A stretch of 64,000 bases of DNA, from positions 107,357 to 171,356 of the forward strand of contig NZ_BMTP01000016.1 in NCBI RefSeq assembly GCF_014649735.1, given 5' to 3'. The position numbers were made by a program, and so were the translations under genes. This stretch comes from Streptomyces lavendofoliae (lineage in GTDB: Bacteria > Actinomycetota > Actinomycetes > Streptomycetales > Streptomycetaceae). The notes under the pieces were generated by a model that was given only the letters and a program-made list of their open reading frames with translations, was not told the DNA's origin and did no database searches. Position 1 is the first letter of the stretch. Each line of letters opens with the position of its first letter. Of the stretch, positions 34,426 through 43,326 are shown piece after piece.

Positions 34426-35820
34426 GTGAAACGCATCTTGGCCGTACTGGCGACCTGCGCGACGGCCCTGGGCCTCACCGCGGTGGCCGGTCCGCAGGCC
34501 GTGGCCGGTCCGCAGGAGGCGGCCGCCGCCGGCTGCAAGGTCGACTACACGGTCACCAGCCAGTGGCAGGGCGGTTACCAGGCCGCGGTGAAGGTCACCA
34601 ACCTGGGCGCCCCGGTCAGCGGGTGGACGCTCGCGTTCGCCCTCCCGGACGCGGGGCAGAGGCTCGTCCAGGGCTGGAACGCCACCTGGGCGCAGTCCGG
34701 CTCCACGCTCACCGCCGCCAACGTCGGCTGGAACCGCACGCTGGCCACCGGCGCGGCGACCGACCTGGGCTTCGTGGGCTCCTTCACGGGCGCCAACCCG
34801 AAGCCCACGGCGTTCACGCTCAACGGCGTCGCCTGCACGGGGTCCGTCGACGAGGAGCCCCCGCCTCCGGTACCGGGCGGCAGCACCCCCGTCGGTGTCA
34901 ACGGACAGCTCCACGTCTGCGGCGTCCACCTGTGCAACCAGTACGACCGGCCCATCCAGTTGCGGGGCATGAGCACCCACGGCCTCCAGTGGTTCGCCAA
35001 GTGCTACAACGCCGCCTCCGCGGACGCGCTGGCGAAGGACTGGAAGTCCGATCTGCTGCGCATCGCCATGTACGTCCAGGAGGGCGGTTACGAGACCGAT
35101 CCGGCGGGCTTCACCAGCCGGGTGAACAGCCTGGTCGACCTGGCCGAGGCACGGGGCATGTACGCCATGATCGACTTCCACACCCTGACGCCGGGCGACC
35201 CGAACCACAACCTCGACCGCGCCAAGACGTTCTTCGCGTCCGTCGCCGCCCGCAACGCCGCCAAGAAGAACGTGATCTACGAGATCGCCAACGAGCCCAA
35301 CGGCGTGAGCTGGGCGGCCATCAAGAACTACGCCGAGCAGGTCATCCCGGTCATCCGCGCCGCCGACCCGGACGCCGTCGTCATCGTCGGCACCCGCGGC
35401 TGGTCCTCCCTCGGCGTCTCGGACGGCTCCAACGAGAGCGAGGTCGTCAACAACCCGGTCAACGCCGCCAACATCATGTACGCGTTCCACTTCTACGCGG
35501 CGAGCCACAAGGACGAGTACCGTGCCGCCGTGAGCCGGGCGGCCTCGCGACTGCCGCTGTTCGTCACCGAGTTCGGCACCGTGACCTACACCGGCGGCGG
35601 AGCGGTCGACCGGGCGAGCACCACGGCCTGGCTGGACCTGCTCGATCAGCTGAAGATCGGTTACGCGAACTGGACCTACTCCGACGCCAACGAGGGAAGC
35701 GCGGCGTTCAAGCCCGGTACCTGCAACGGCACCGACTACAGCAGCAGCGGTGTGCTGACCGAGTCCGGGGCGCTCCTCAAGAGCCGGATCAGCACTCCCG
35801 ACGCCTTCCCCACCGGCTGA
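34426..35820 (+). CDS. Secreted endo-beta-1,4-glucanase, CBM2-GH5
   Basis: 464 residues from a GTG with GGAGGA seven bases upstream. Signal peptide (about 1-35), then a family 2 carbohydrate-binding module (about 36-140) opening CKVDYTVTSQWQGGYQ with conserved Trp residues, a short Pro-rich linker and a GH5 catalytic domain. The acid/base Glu is in IYEIANEPNG and the nucleophile Glu in PLFVTEFGTV. It cleaves internal bonds of cellulose outside the cell. The CebR box just upstream says expression is induced by cello-oligosaccharides. Confidence 0.95.
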   Translation: MKRILAVLATCATALGLTAVAGPQAVAGPQEAAAAGCKVDYTVTSQWQGGYQAAVKVTNLGAPVSGWTLAFALPDAGQRLVQGWNATWAQSGSTLTAANVGWNRTLATGAATDLGFVGSFTGANPKPTAFTLNGVACTGSVDEEPPPPVPGGSTPVGVNGQLHVCGVHLCNQYDRPIQLRGMSTHGLQWFAKCYNAASADALAKDWKSDLLRIAMYVQEGGYETDPAGFTSRVNSLVDLAEARGMYAMIDFHTLTPGDPNHNLDRAKTFFASVAARNAAKKNVIYEIANEPNGVSWAAIKNYAEQVIPVIRAADPDAVVIVGTRGWSSLGVSDGSNESEVVNNPVNAANIMYAFHFYAASHKDEYRAAVSRAASRLPLFVTEFGTVTYTGGGAVDRASTTAWLDLLDQLKIGYANWTYSDANEGSAAFKPGTCNGTDYSSSGVLTESGALLKSRISTPDAFPTG

Positions 35821-35868
35821 CCCCCGGCCGGTCACCGGCCCATTCCGGACGGGCCGCGGGCCGGCCTC

Positions 35869-35901
35869 CGGCGGGGCTCCGGGCGCACCGGAGCCCCGCC
35901 G
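35869..35901. terminator. Hairpin terminator
   Basis: A perfect 14-bp stem (35869-35882 with 35888-35901) around a 5-nt loop, between the cellulase stop and the convergent methyltransferase stop. It can serve both strands. Confidence 0.8.
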
Positions 35902-36028
35902 CGCCGTTCACCGGCGGAGCGGAAGCGGGAGCCGACAGGTCACGGCCGCAGCCGGGGCATCCGGTGCCGGCTCCGGTCGACGTGCGACCTGCCGGTGACG
36001 GAGACCTGCCGCGACCCGCGGGCGGACA

Positions 36029-36946
36029 TCACGGGCGGCGCGCCGCCCACGCGGTGAGTTCGGTGCGGACCGCGAGATCGCCGCGGCGCCCGATGCCGCG
36101 CGGGTCCTCGCTGTCGAGCAACCGGTCGAGCGCGGCGAGGTCCTCGGCGGGGAGCGCGCGGGCGGCGGCCCCGCGCAGGCGCCGCAGGCCGCTGAGCGCG
36201 TACCGGCCGACCGCCGGGCCGTGGGAGCGGTCGACGTGCACGGTGACGACGCGCTCGCCCACGACGGTGAACCCCGCGGCGGCCAGCCCGGGGCCCCAGT
36301 CGGCGCCGCGGTGCGGCACCTGCTCGGCGTGGTGGTCGGCGAGGGCGGTGTGGCAGCGCTCCTCCAGACCGGGCCGGTCCTCGGGGGCGTCCTCGGGCAG
36401 GAAGCGCGGGAAGCCGGCCGGCTCGACGAGGGCGAACAGCCCCCCGGGAGCGAGCAGTTCACGGACCCGGCGCAGTACGCGGCCGGGGTCGGCCAGGTGG
36501 TGCATCGCCGACGACGCCCAGGCCAGTTCGGGCCGGCCGAGCTCGGGCCGTCCGGCGTCGAGGTCGGCCCGCACGACGCGTACCCGGCCGGCCACACCGA
36601 GCGCCTCGGCCCGCTCCCGCAGGCGGTCCAGGTGGACGGCCGACGAGTCCACGGCGGTCACCTCCGCCTCGGGGAAGCGCGCCAGCAGCGCGAAGGTGCC
36701 GGCCCCGGTCCCGCACCCGAGGTCGACGATGCGGCGCGGTTCCTCGTCGACGGGCAGCCACGCGGTGAGGGACGCGAGGTGCTCGGCGAGCACCTCCGCT
36801 TCGAGGTCGAGCAGCTCGGCCTGGTCGTCGGAGCGGTGCGTGTGCCCGGTGGCCGTGTGCGCGCCACCGGGTGCCGGGCTCGCGGGGCCGGCCGGGTGCG
36901 GGGGAGTGGGGGCGACGCCCGCCGGGCGCGGGGGAGTGGGGTTCAT
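36029..36946 (-). CDS. Class I SAM-dependent methyltransferase
   Basis: 305 residues from the ATG at 36946. A Pro/Ala-rich N-terminal 40 residues precede a Rossmann methyltransferase domain with SAM motif I IVDLGCGTGAGT at about 73, acidic VTAVDSS in motif II and LAPGGLFALVEP near motif III. The substrate is unknown. A TAGCGT -10-like box at 36959-36954 would give a transcript starting at or next to the ATG, so it may be leaderless. Confidence 0.88.
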   Translation of the reverse strand: MNPTPPRPAGVAPTPPHPAGPASPAPGGAHTATGHTHRSDDQAELLDLEAEVLAEHLASLTAWLPVDEEPRRIVDLGCGTGAGTFALLARFPEAEVTAVDSSAVHLDRLRERAEALGVAGRVRVVRADLDAGRPELGRPELAWASSAMHHLADPGRVLRRVRELLAPGGLFALVEPAGFPRFLPEDAPEDRPGLEERCHTALADHHAEQVPHRGADWGPGLAAAGFTVVGERVVTVHVDRSHGPAVGRYALSGLRRLRGAAARALPAEDLAALDRLLDSEDPRGIGRRGDLAVRTELTAWAARRP

Positions 36947-37037
36947 GACGGCCACGCTAGGAGGGCCTTGCCGCCAGGGCACCATGCTTCCCGGGATGGG
37001 CAAGACGACGGCCGGTTGTGCTGCCGTACGCGCAAAC

Positions 37038-37075
37038 GGCGGCCCGGCGCGCGACCGGCGGCCCGGCGCGCGACC
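37038..37075. repeat. Two perfect 19-bp tandem repeats with degenerate continuation
   Basis: The 19-bp unit at 37038-37056 is repeated exactly at 37057-37075, and broken copies continue to about 37115. It lies in the 199-bp gap upstream of the methyltransferase gene and downstream of the XRE-cupin gene. No coding role is seen. Confidence 0.6.
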
Positions 37076-37145
37076 GGCGGCGCGCGCGAACGCCGACCCG
37101 GCGCGCGACCGGGGACCCGGCACGGCGCACCGCGCCCGCCCCGCC

Positions 37146-37715
37146 TCAGTCGTCGTCGCCGCGCTGGTGGCCCCGGCGGGCGTCGCGGTCGAAGATGCCG
37201 AGGACGTCGCAGGGCCCGCCCTCGGCGCCGATGGCGTGCGGCAGCATCGTGGGGAACTCCGCCGCCTGGTTCGTCTCGACCCGGATGCGCCGGTTGCCCA
37301 GGAGCAGCACCGCGGTGCCGGACAGGACGACGAGCCATTCGCGACCCGGGTGGGCCCGCATGCGCGCGGGGTTGTCGGGTGGCGGGTCCGTGATCCGCTG
37401 ACGTACGACGCTCAGGCCCGGGTCCGCCCTGACGGGCCAGCGCATCAGCCCGTGGGCCGCGTCGATCATGGGGCTGGTGAGGACGTCGTCGGCCGCCGTC
37501 TCGACCAGCTGGTCCAGGGAGGTGTCCAGGGCCCGGGCGAGGGTGACGAGCTGGTCCAGGGCCAGCCGGCGGCGGCCGTTCTCGATGCGGCTGAGCGTGG
37601 ACTGGCTGACCCGGGCACGGGCGGCCAGTTCCTCGAGCGACCAGCCCTGCGCCACACGCAGGGCCCGGATCCGTTTGCGTACCAGGCTGTCCAGATCGTC
37701 ATCGTCTTGCGTCAT
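37146..37715 (-). CDS. XRE-family regulator with C-terminal cupin domain
   Basis: 189 residues. The helix-turn-helix lies at about 12-65 (LRVAQGWSLEELAARARVSQ, then STLSRIENGRR) and a small-barrel cupin at about 105-180 (MRAHPGREWLVVLSGTAVLL). Such proteins sense a small ligand with the cupin and repress a neighbour. The divergent flavoprotein gene 127 bp away is the expected target. ATG at 37715 chosen; another ATG lies three codons upstream. Confidence 0.9.
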   Translation of the reverse strand: MTQDDDDLDSLVRKRIRALRVAQGWSLEELAARARVSQSTLSRIENGRRRLALDQLVTLARALDTSLDQLVETAADDVLTSPMIDAAHGLMRWPVRADPGLSVVRQRITDPPPDNPARMRAHPGREWLVVLSGTAVLLLGNRRIRVETNQAAEFPTMLPHAIGAEGGPCDVLGIFDRDARRGHQRGDDD

Positions 37716-37842
37716 GGGCAACATCGTATGCCCGTCCAGCAAGGCGCGCCTATCGTCGTCGGCACGGGCCCCGGGACCCGCCGGAGGTCCACCGGGGCCA
37801 CCGCGAAGGAGCGCGATCGAACGTGAGGAAAGGGTGGGACGC

Positions 37843-38856
37843 ATGTCCATGACCACTGCCGTGTACGCGACGGATGAGCTGCCGGGCGGAACCGCCGACG
37901 CCGTGGTGATAGGCGGTGGTGCCGCGGGGCTCAACGGCGCGCTGATGCTCGCCCGCTCCCGCCGCTCGGTCGTCGTGATCGACAGCGGTACCCCGCGCAA
38001 CGCCCCGGCCGAAGGAGTGCACGGCCTGCTCGGCCTGGACGGCACCCCGCCGGCCGAACTGCTGCGAAGGGGCCGCGAAGAGGTGCGCCGGTACGGCGGC
38101 CGGGTCGTCACAGGGAAAGTGACCGCCGCCGTGCCGGCCGCCCCTTCCGCCGGAGGGGACCCGCGCTTCACGGTCACCCTCGCGGACGGCGGCACCCTCG
38201 AAGCGCGCCGTCTGCTGGTCGCCACCGGACTGCGCGACGTCCTGCCCGAGGTGCCCGGGCTCGCCGGGCACTGGGGGCGCGGAGTGGTGCACTGCCCCTA
38301 CTGCCACGGATGGGAGGTGCGCGACGAGCCCATCGGGATCCTGGCCGTGGGTCCGGCCTCGGTCCACCACGCCCTGCTGTTCCGCCAGTTGACCGACGAC
38401 CTCGTCTACCTCACCCGCGGTACGGCGCTCGACGCCGACGCCCGTGAGCGGCTCGCCGCCCGGGGTGTCGAGGTCGTCGACACCCCGGTGGCGGAGGTGG
38501 TGACCGGCGAGGACGGCGGCATCGCGGGCGTACGCCTCGATGACGGGCGGGTCGTGGAGCGCCGGGTCCTCGCGGTCGCGACCACCCCGCGGGCCCGTAC
38601 GGAGGGCCTCGACGGGCTGGGGCTCGCCGTGGAGGAGCTGCCCGGTGGGACGGGGCGCCGCTTCGCCTCCGGAGTGGCGGGGTCGACCGGGGTGCCGGGG
38701 GTGTGGGTGGCCGGCAACGCCACCGACCCCACCGCCCAGGTCGGCGCCTCCGCGGCGGCCGGTGCCCTGGCGGGCGCCCGCATGAACGCCGACCTGGCCA
38801 CCGCCGACACCGACGCGGCCCTCGCCGCCGCACGGCGCGCCGGCGCTCCCGCCTGA
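37843..38856 (+). CDS. Thioredoxin-reductase-like FAD-dependent disulfide oxidoreductase
   Basis: 337 residues. FAD motif VVIGGGAAGLNGALMLARS at about 21-39, redox CPYC in HCPYCHGWEV at about 147-150, and a closing GVWVAGNATDPTAQVGASAA that binds FAD. The NADPH-binding motif GxGxxA of true thioredoxin reductases is weak here (LAVGPASVHHALL), as in gliotoxin-type dithiol oxidases and several Streptomyces relatives, so it may use oxygen rather than NADPH. ATG at 37843 with GGGTGGGA before it. Confidence 0.87.
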   Translation: MSMTTAVYATDELPGGTADAVVIGGGAAGLNGALMLARSRRSVVVIDSGTPRNAPAEGVHGLLGLDGTPPAELLRRGREEVRRYGGRVVTGKVTAAVPAAPSAGGDPRFTVTLADGGTLEARRLLVATGLRDVLPEVPGLAGHWGRGVVHCPYCHGWEVRDEPIGILAVGPASVHHALLFRQLTDDLVYLTRGTALDADARERLAARGVEVVDTPVAEVVTGEDGGIAGVRLDDGRVVERRVLAVATTPRARTEGLDGLGLAVEELPGGTGRRFASGVAGSTGVPGVWVAGNATDPTAQVGASAAAGALAGARMNADLATADTDAALAAARRAGAPA

Positions 38857-39197
38857 CACCCCGCACCCGCGCGGGCACTCGCGGGGAAGGGACGCCCAGG
38901 GGCGGCGCAGGGGGCGTCGCCCGGGGCGTGCTGTCCGGCGGGAGGCGGCCGAGGGGGCGGCCGGCGACGGCTGCTGCGCGGCCCCCGCCACCCTGCGCGT
39001 CGGCCCCGCCCCCGCCGGGCGGTACGGCATGGTTCCCGAGGCGTCCCGGCGGGCCGGTCCCCGTCGGACGCCGGCGGCCGGGCCGGTCGTCGTACGGCAG
39101 GGCCCGTCGTCGTACCCTCGGGAGAGTGCTCGGACGGGGAGTGTGACGGCCTCCGCCCGGGCACACTGCCGTCCTCCGGGGGCGCGGACGCCGCCCT

Positions 39198-39395
39198 CCC
39201 GGATACACGCCGCTCTCCCGGACACACGGCCCCTCCCGGACACACGGCGCCTCCGGGGCGCACGGCCCCTCCCGGACACACGGCGCCTCCGGGGCGCACG
39301 GCCCCTCCCGGACGCACGGCCCCTCCCGGATACACGCCGCTCTCCCGGACACACGGCCCCTCCCGGACGCGCGGCCCTCTCCCGGAAACACGGCG
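39198..39395. repeat. 18-bp minisatellite array of about 11 units
   Basis: Units beginning CCCGGACACACGGCCCCT recur at 39198, 39217, 39235, 39253, 39271, 39289, 39307, 39325, 39344, 39362 and 39381. Most are 18 bp and three are 19 bp. It sits in a 600-bp gap between the convergent ends of the flavoprotein gene and the phosphatase gene. Long open frames across it on both strands only reflect the GC content and the repeat period. No other feature was seen in the gap. Confidence 0.9.
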
Positions 39396-39456
39396 TACGG
39401 CCGGTCGCGTCGAGGCTTCCGGGAACGATCGGGTGGCCGTGGCGCCAGGGCGCCTC

Positions 39457-41223
39457 TCAGCCAGGGGACACCGGTGCGGACGTCTCCGTCCCGGGCGCCT
39501 CGGACGCCCCCGGCGCCGGGAGGCGTACGGCGAGCAGGGCCACGTCGTCGTCGTTGTCGAGCGGACGGGCCCGCTCCATGAGCAGGTCGCTGAACGACTC
39601 CAGCGGCCGGTGCGCCAGGGACGCGGCGTGCCGGCGCAGTCGCTCCATCCCGTGGTCGATGGGGTGCCGGGGCGCTTCGACCAGGCCGTCGGTGTAGAGC
39701 ACCAGGGTGGACCGCGGCGGCAGGACGCTCGTGGCGTTGACCCGGGGAACACCGGCCTCGGTGCCCAGCAGGAGACCGTGGCCGTCGGTGAGGTACCGGG
39801 CCTGGCCGTCGCGGGTCACCAGCAGGGGCGGCGGGTGACCCGCGTTCGTCCACTGCCACTGCCACAGGCCGCCGCCGACGCGCTCCAGCCGGCCCAGGAT
39901 CATGGTGGCCATGCCGACCTCCGCGATGTGCGGCAGGGCGCGGTCGAAGCGGCTGACGATCTCGCCGGGCGGATCCTGCTGGGACCAGGCGTAGGCGCGG
40001 AGGATGTTTCGGAGCTGGGCCATGCCCGCCGCGGCGTCCAGGTCGTGTCCCACGACGTCGCCGATCACCAGGGCGAGGGCCCGGTCGGGGAGGTGGAAGG
40101 CGTCGTACCAGTCGCCGCCGACCTGCGAGGCGTGCGGCGCGGGCAGATAGCGCGCGGTCATCTGAAGGCCGGGCACGTGGGGCATCTGGGGCAGCAGATG
40201 ACGTTGCATGGTCTCGGCGACCTTGCGCTGGCGCTGGTAGAGGCGGGCGTTGTCCAGGGCCAGCCCGGCCCGGCGGGTGATGTCCTCCACCAGCGGGATC
40301 TCGGCCGTCGTGAAGGCGTCGGGCCGCCGGGATCTGCCGAGGGTCAACGCTCCGAGGACCTCCCGCAGGCCCCGGATGGGGGCGATGACGGCCGACTGGA
40401 TACCGGTGGCCTCGAACAGGTTGCGCTGCTCCAGGGCGATGCCGGAGTCCGGCGGGCCCTGGTACGTCTGCGGGGTCGCCAGGGTGGACCCGGCGCCCCG
40501 CAGGGCCCGGGACAGCGGCAGCGGAGAGGCGGGGAGTACCGGGGGCATGGCTCCCTGGAGGTCGTCGCGGCGGACGATCCGGCCGTCCTCGAAGCAGGCC
40601 ACGACGGCGCGCGACACCTCGTCGTTGTCGGTGATCAGGTCGATGACGGCCCAGTCCGCGAGCAGGGGCAGCACCAGCCGCACCAGCCGGTCCAGTGCCT
40701 CCCCGACGTCCAGGGTGGCGGTGAGCTGGGTGGTGGTCTCGGCCAGCAGCGCCAGCCGCTCCAGCTCCGGGAGCAGCCCGGCCTCGATGTCCGGCACGGC
40801 CGGGTGCGCGCCGGCCGGGTCGTACTCGTGGAACGTCACCAGGGCGCCGGTGTCGCCGGGCCGCAGGCGGAGGGGCGCGACCAGCCATGACATGGCCAGC
40901 AGCGCCCCGTCCCCGCGCTCGAAGTAGCCCAGGTCCTCCTGCCGCGCCCGGCCGGCGACGAAGGCCTCCATCATCGGGCACCGGCTGCGGGGCATGCCCC
41001 TGCCGTGGGCGTCCCGGTGCAGGAGGTCGTGGGCGTCCTGGCCGAGGAGCCCCTCCGCGTCACGGCCGAGCAGCGCCTGCGCCTGGGCGTTCACCGCGAC
41101 GATGCACCCGTCGGCGTCTACCGCGTACGCGCCGAGGCCCAGCCGGTCCAGCGCATCACTCAGGAGGCGCCGTACGGCGCCGACCCGTTTGGCGGCCTCC
41201 GCCGGCCGGGAGGGACCAGTCAT
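39457..41223 (-). CDS. PAS-GAF-PP2C (SpoIIE-type) serine phosphatase
   Basis: 588 residues from the ATG at 41223. A PAS domain (about 25-135, GAYAVDADGCIVAVNAQAQALLG), a GAF domain (about 165-320) and a PP2C/SpoIIE phosphatase domain (about 345-575) with VGGDWYDAFHLPD, VIGDVVGHDLDAAAGMAQLR and LVLYTDGLVEAP, whose Asp residues bind the metals. These proteins usually dephosphorylate anti-anti-sigma factors and so switch on SigB-like stress sigma factors. No anti-sigma gene is adjacent. A hairpin isolates it from the DUF5133 gene upstream. Confidence 0.92.
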   Translation of the reverse strand: MTGPSRPAEAAKRVGAVRRLLSDALDRLGLGAYAVDADGCIVAVNAQAQALLGRDAEGLLGQDAHDLLHRDAHGRGMPRSRCPMMEAFVAGRARQEDLGYFERGDGALLAMSWLVAPLRLRPGDTGALVTFHEYDPAGAHPAVPDIEAGLLPELERLALLAETTTQLTATLDVGEALDRLVRLVLPLLADWAVIDLITDNDEVSRAVVACFEDGRIVRRDDLQGAMPPVLPASPLPLSRALRGAGSTLATPQTYQGPPDSGIALEQRNLFEATGIQSAVIAPIRGLREVLGALTLGRSRRPDAFTTAEIPLVEDITRRAGLALDNARLYQRQRKVAETMQRHLLPQMPHVPGLQMTARYLPAPHASQVGGDWYDAFHLPDRALALVIGDVVGHDLDAAAGMAQLRNILRAYAWSQQDPPGEIVSRFDRALPHIAEVGMATMILGRLERVGGGLWQWQWTNAGHPPPLLVTRDGQARYLTDGHGLLLGTEAGVPRVNATSVLPPRSTLVLYTDGLVEAPRHPIDHGMERLRRHAASLAHRPLESFSDLLMERARPLDNDDDVALLAVRLPAPGASEAPGTETSAPVSPG

Positions 41224-41264
41224 CGCCCACACCTCAATCCCACAGCCACACCATTGTGCATGTG

Positions 41265-41303
41265 TCCGCCCGGCTCCCCCTCTCGAAGGGGGAGCCGGGC
41301 GGA
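41265..41303. terminator. Strong hairpin terminator
   Basis: A perfect 17-bp stem (41265-41281 with 41287-41303) and a 5-nt loop, 39 bp after the stop of the DUF5133 gene on the minus strand. It separates that gene from the phosphatase gene downstream. Confidence 0.85.
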
Positions 41304-41342
41304 CAGCGGTCCTACGGAGACCTCCGGGCGGCCGACCTGTCG

Positions 41343-41570
41343 CTAGACGCCGAGGAGGGAGTCGTCCTCGGGGCGGGCGCCGGGCAGCTGGTGGCGCGCC
41401 GCTATGAGCGCGGCGGTGACGTCGCACGTGCCGGTGGAGACGCAGAGCGTGTAGGAGACGTCCTGGAGTCGCTGCTGCACCTCCGGCGTGCTCTCCTCGG
41501 CATGGAGGGCGGTCAGCGCCTCGTACTCTTCGATGAGCTTGGCCAGGACAGCCGGGTGAGCCATCAGCAC
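41343..41570 (-). CDS. DUF5133 small protein
   Basis: 75 residues. Start GTG at 41570 chosen: GGAAGGGA lies six bases before, and the N-terminus VLMAHPAVLAKLIEEYEAL fits the family. The end LCVSTGTCDVTAALIAARHQL is the typical DUF5133 C-terminus. The family is found in Streptomyces, often in several copies, and its function is unknown. Helical and charged. It is divergent from a small hypothetical gene at 41945. Confidence 0.8.
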   Translation of the reverse strand: MLMAHPAVLAKLIEEYEALTALHAEESTPEVQQRLQDVSYTLCVSTGTCDVTAALIAARHQLPGARPEDDSLLGV

Positions 41571-41944
41571 AACGAGTCCCTTCCACGGGTCACATCGGGC
41601 GCCACGCACGCCCTTCGCTTCCGCTCGTGCCCCTGTCGCCCCGGTTCATGCCGAACACCCGCGTACGGTGTTCGGCGCGTGGCCGGAACCAGGCGCCGAA
41701 TCCGCGCCCCGGTGCCGGGGAAGGGTGTTGGTGTGCCGCGATGTCGCGCACCCGGAAGCACGCTCCCGCGGTGCTGCGCGACCCGTGCTCCCTCGTCGTC
41801 AGGGACCCGGAAGCGGGCACCGCGGCACGTCTGACGTGTGTCCCGGGGGGACGCGGTCAAACCCGGAGTCGCTCATAGGAGCACCATCAGGCTCAATGGG
41901 TAGTCGGTTGCGCGGGTTCCGCGCCAAGAGGAGGGATCGCTCGC
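41571..41944. other. 374-bp divergent intergenic region with one 10-bp dyad
   Basis: GCCGAACACC at 41650-41659 pairs exactly with GGTGTTCGGC at 41667-41676 across 7 bases. GGGTAG at 41898-41903 resembles the -10 of SigB-type stress promoters, but no matching -35 was found at the right spacing. No gene was recognised in the gap. Confidence 0.4.
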
Positions 41945-42193
41945 ATGATCGAAGAACGTCACGTCCGTGAGCTGCTCGAACGGTCCGAGGACGACGCGGC
42001 GCTGGTCCTGGTGGAGGGGCGGGCGGAGGTGGTCGCCCCGGCCGGACTCGCGTCGGAGTCGTACCGGGGCGCCGCCGTGCTGCTGACCCGTGCCGACCTC
42101 GTGGACCGGCTCGGCACCGCCGAGCCGTCCGAGGACCGGGTGCGCACCCTCGCGGCGACCCTGGCGACCATGGCCGGCGAACTGGGCGCCTGA
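41945..42193 (+). CDS. Hypothetical 82-residue protein
   Basis: A compact acidic protein (MIEERHVRELLERSEDDAAL...) with GAGGAGGGA about 8 bases before its ATG and a hairpin right after its stop. Third positions are high in GC. A central hydrophobic segment (AALVLVEGRAEVVAPAGL) looks like beta strands rather than a membrane helix. No family recognised. It stands at the head of a group of small stress-type genes. Confidence 0.75.
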   Translation: MIEERHVRELLERSEDDAALVLVEGRAEVVAPAGLASESYRGAAVLLTRADLVDRLGTAEPSEDRVRTLAATLATMAGELGA

Positions 42194-42194
42194 C

Positions 42195-42216
42195 GCCCGG
42201 CCGCATGCGGCCGGGC
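42195..42216. terminator. Hairpin after the 82-residue gene
   Basis: GCCCGGCCGC at 42195-42204 and its exact complement at 42207-42216, followed by TTGGGGGG. It begins two bases after the stop codon. Confidence 0.7.
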
Positions 42217-42311
42217 TTGGGGGGAACTCGTGGCGTCCGGTCCGCGCCGGAGCAGGTGGGCGGCGCGGGAGCAGCGGGACCACCTGCCGTACCCGCCACG
42301 AAGGAGGAGTC

Positions 42312-42491
42312 ATGGGAGAGCCCGGACGACGAGACCAGGACAAGTCACCGCTGGAGCGTGTCACCGGCGAGAACGACGTGCACCCCGAGGAGGAGCGCGC
42401 GGCGGACGACGCCCGGCGCCGGGCCGGCCGCGAGGCGTCCGGTGGCGGCAAGCCGGAGGCGGCGGACGAGAAGAACCGGCCGCCCAGCTGA
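42312..42491 (+). CDS. Small hydrophilic 59-residue protein, probably disordered
   Basis: An AAGGAGGAG ribosome site stands 4 bases before the ATG at 42312, among the best in the window. The product is almost entirely charged and Gly/Pro (MGEPGRRDQDKSPLERVTGE... to EKNRPPS), without hydrophobic core. Such proteins resemble desiccation or osmotic-stress hydrophilins; that is inference. No family recognised. Confidence 0.78.
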   Translation: MGEPGRRDQDKSPLERVTGENDVHPEEERAADDARRRAGREASGGGKPEAADEKNRPPS

Positions 42492-42694
42492 CCCCGCGGC
42501 CCGCCCCGGGGCGGTGCGTGCGGTGCCGGACACCGGCCGCGCCCGCCCGCCCCGTGCGGATTGAACAGGCGCTGCGCGGGAACCTGGCGGCAGCCGAGCA
42601 ATGACCGCCGGGCGACGACCGGCCGGGCGACGACCGGCCGGGCGACGATGACCGACTACGGGCCGGCTATGGCCCAGCCACGGAGAGGGTGCGC

Positions 42695-43201
42695 ATGGGC
42701 GTGCGAGAGGACGAGCAGGTGACCGAGGGCGAGGCCGAGGTCGACGAGCGGCCGATGAGCGGCTACGCGGTGACCCTGGCGACGTACGCCGCGTACGCCG
42801 GCGGGTGGGCCGCCCTGATCCGGCGCCACGGCCGGCTGCCCGAGCGGCACGAAGCGAGCGACATCGCCCTGACCGCGATCGCCGCCTTCCGGGTCAGCCG
42901 GCTCCTGACGAAGGGGGCGGTCACCAGCCCCCTGCGGAAACCCTTCACGACGTACGAGGGCGCCCAGGGGCCCGCGGAGGTCAGCGAGCGACCGCGCCAC
43001 GGTCTCCGGCACGCTGCGGGTGAGCTGCTGACCTGCCCGTTCTGCATGAGCATGTGGGTGACCACCGCCCTGACCGCGGGACGCTGCGTGTGGCCCCGGG
43101 CGACGCGGACCGCGGTGGCCGTCCTGGCGTCCGTGGCCGGGGCGGACGCCCTGCAACTCGCGTACAGCGGGCTCATGGAGAAGGTGACGCGGGATGAGTG
43201 A
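42695..43201 (+). CDS. DUF1360 membrane protein
   Basis: 168 residues from the ATG at 42695 with GGAGAGG six bases upstream. Family landmarks: TLATYAAYAGGWAALIRR, AFRVSRLLTKGAVTSPLRKPF, ELLTCPFCMSMWVTTAL. Two or three membrane helices. The Cys pair in CPFC is the conserved family motif. Homologues occur in Bacillus spore coats and in actinobacterial stress loci; the biochemical role is unknown. Confidence 0.88.
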   Translation: MGVREDEQVTEGEAEVDERPMSGYAVTLATYAAYAGGWAALIRRHGRLPERHEASDIALTAIAAFRVSRLLTKGAVTSPLRKPFTTYEGAQGPAEVSERPRHGLRHAAGELLTCPFCMSMWVTTALTAGRCVWPRATRTAVAVLASVAGADALQLAYSGLMEKVTRDE

Positions 43202-43283
43202 CAGACCGTAGGCGGGCGGAGTCGCGGGCGACCGGGGCGAGACGCGCGAAGAACGAAGAGAGCGGGCGGGAAGGGCATGGAGA

Positions 43284-43317
43284 CCCGGGGGGCGCCGGAC
43301 TCCCGGCGCCCCCCGGG
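43284..43317. terminator. Bidirectional hairpin terminator
   Basis: A perfect 15-bp stem (43284-43298 with 43303-43317) with a 4-nt loop between the convergent DUF1360 and hemerythrin genes. Confidence 0.85.
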
Positions 43318-43326
43318 CCCCGGCGC

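Noticed and set aside
32842..35835. 997-codon minus-strand frame over the AraC and cellulase genes
   Set aside because: Opposite to two well-supported genes, biased composition, no domain.
34377..37826. 1149-codon plus-strand frame
   Set aside because: Runs through the cellulase in a wrong frame and through the minus-strand methyltransferase; Arg/Gly/Pro-rich.
39198..39395. CRISPR array
   Set aside because: Units are contiguous and nearly identical without unique spacers, and no cas gene is present.
38411..40981. 856-codon minus frame with repeated short peptides across the 18-bp array
   Set aside because: The peptide repeats are only the period of the minisatellite; the phosphatase gene uses another frame.
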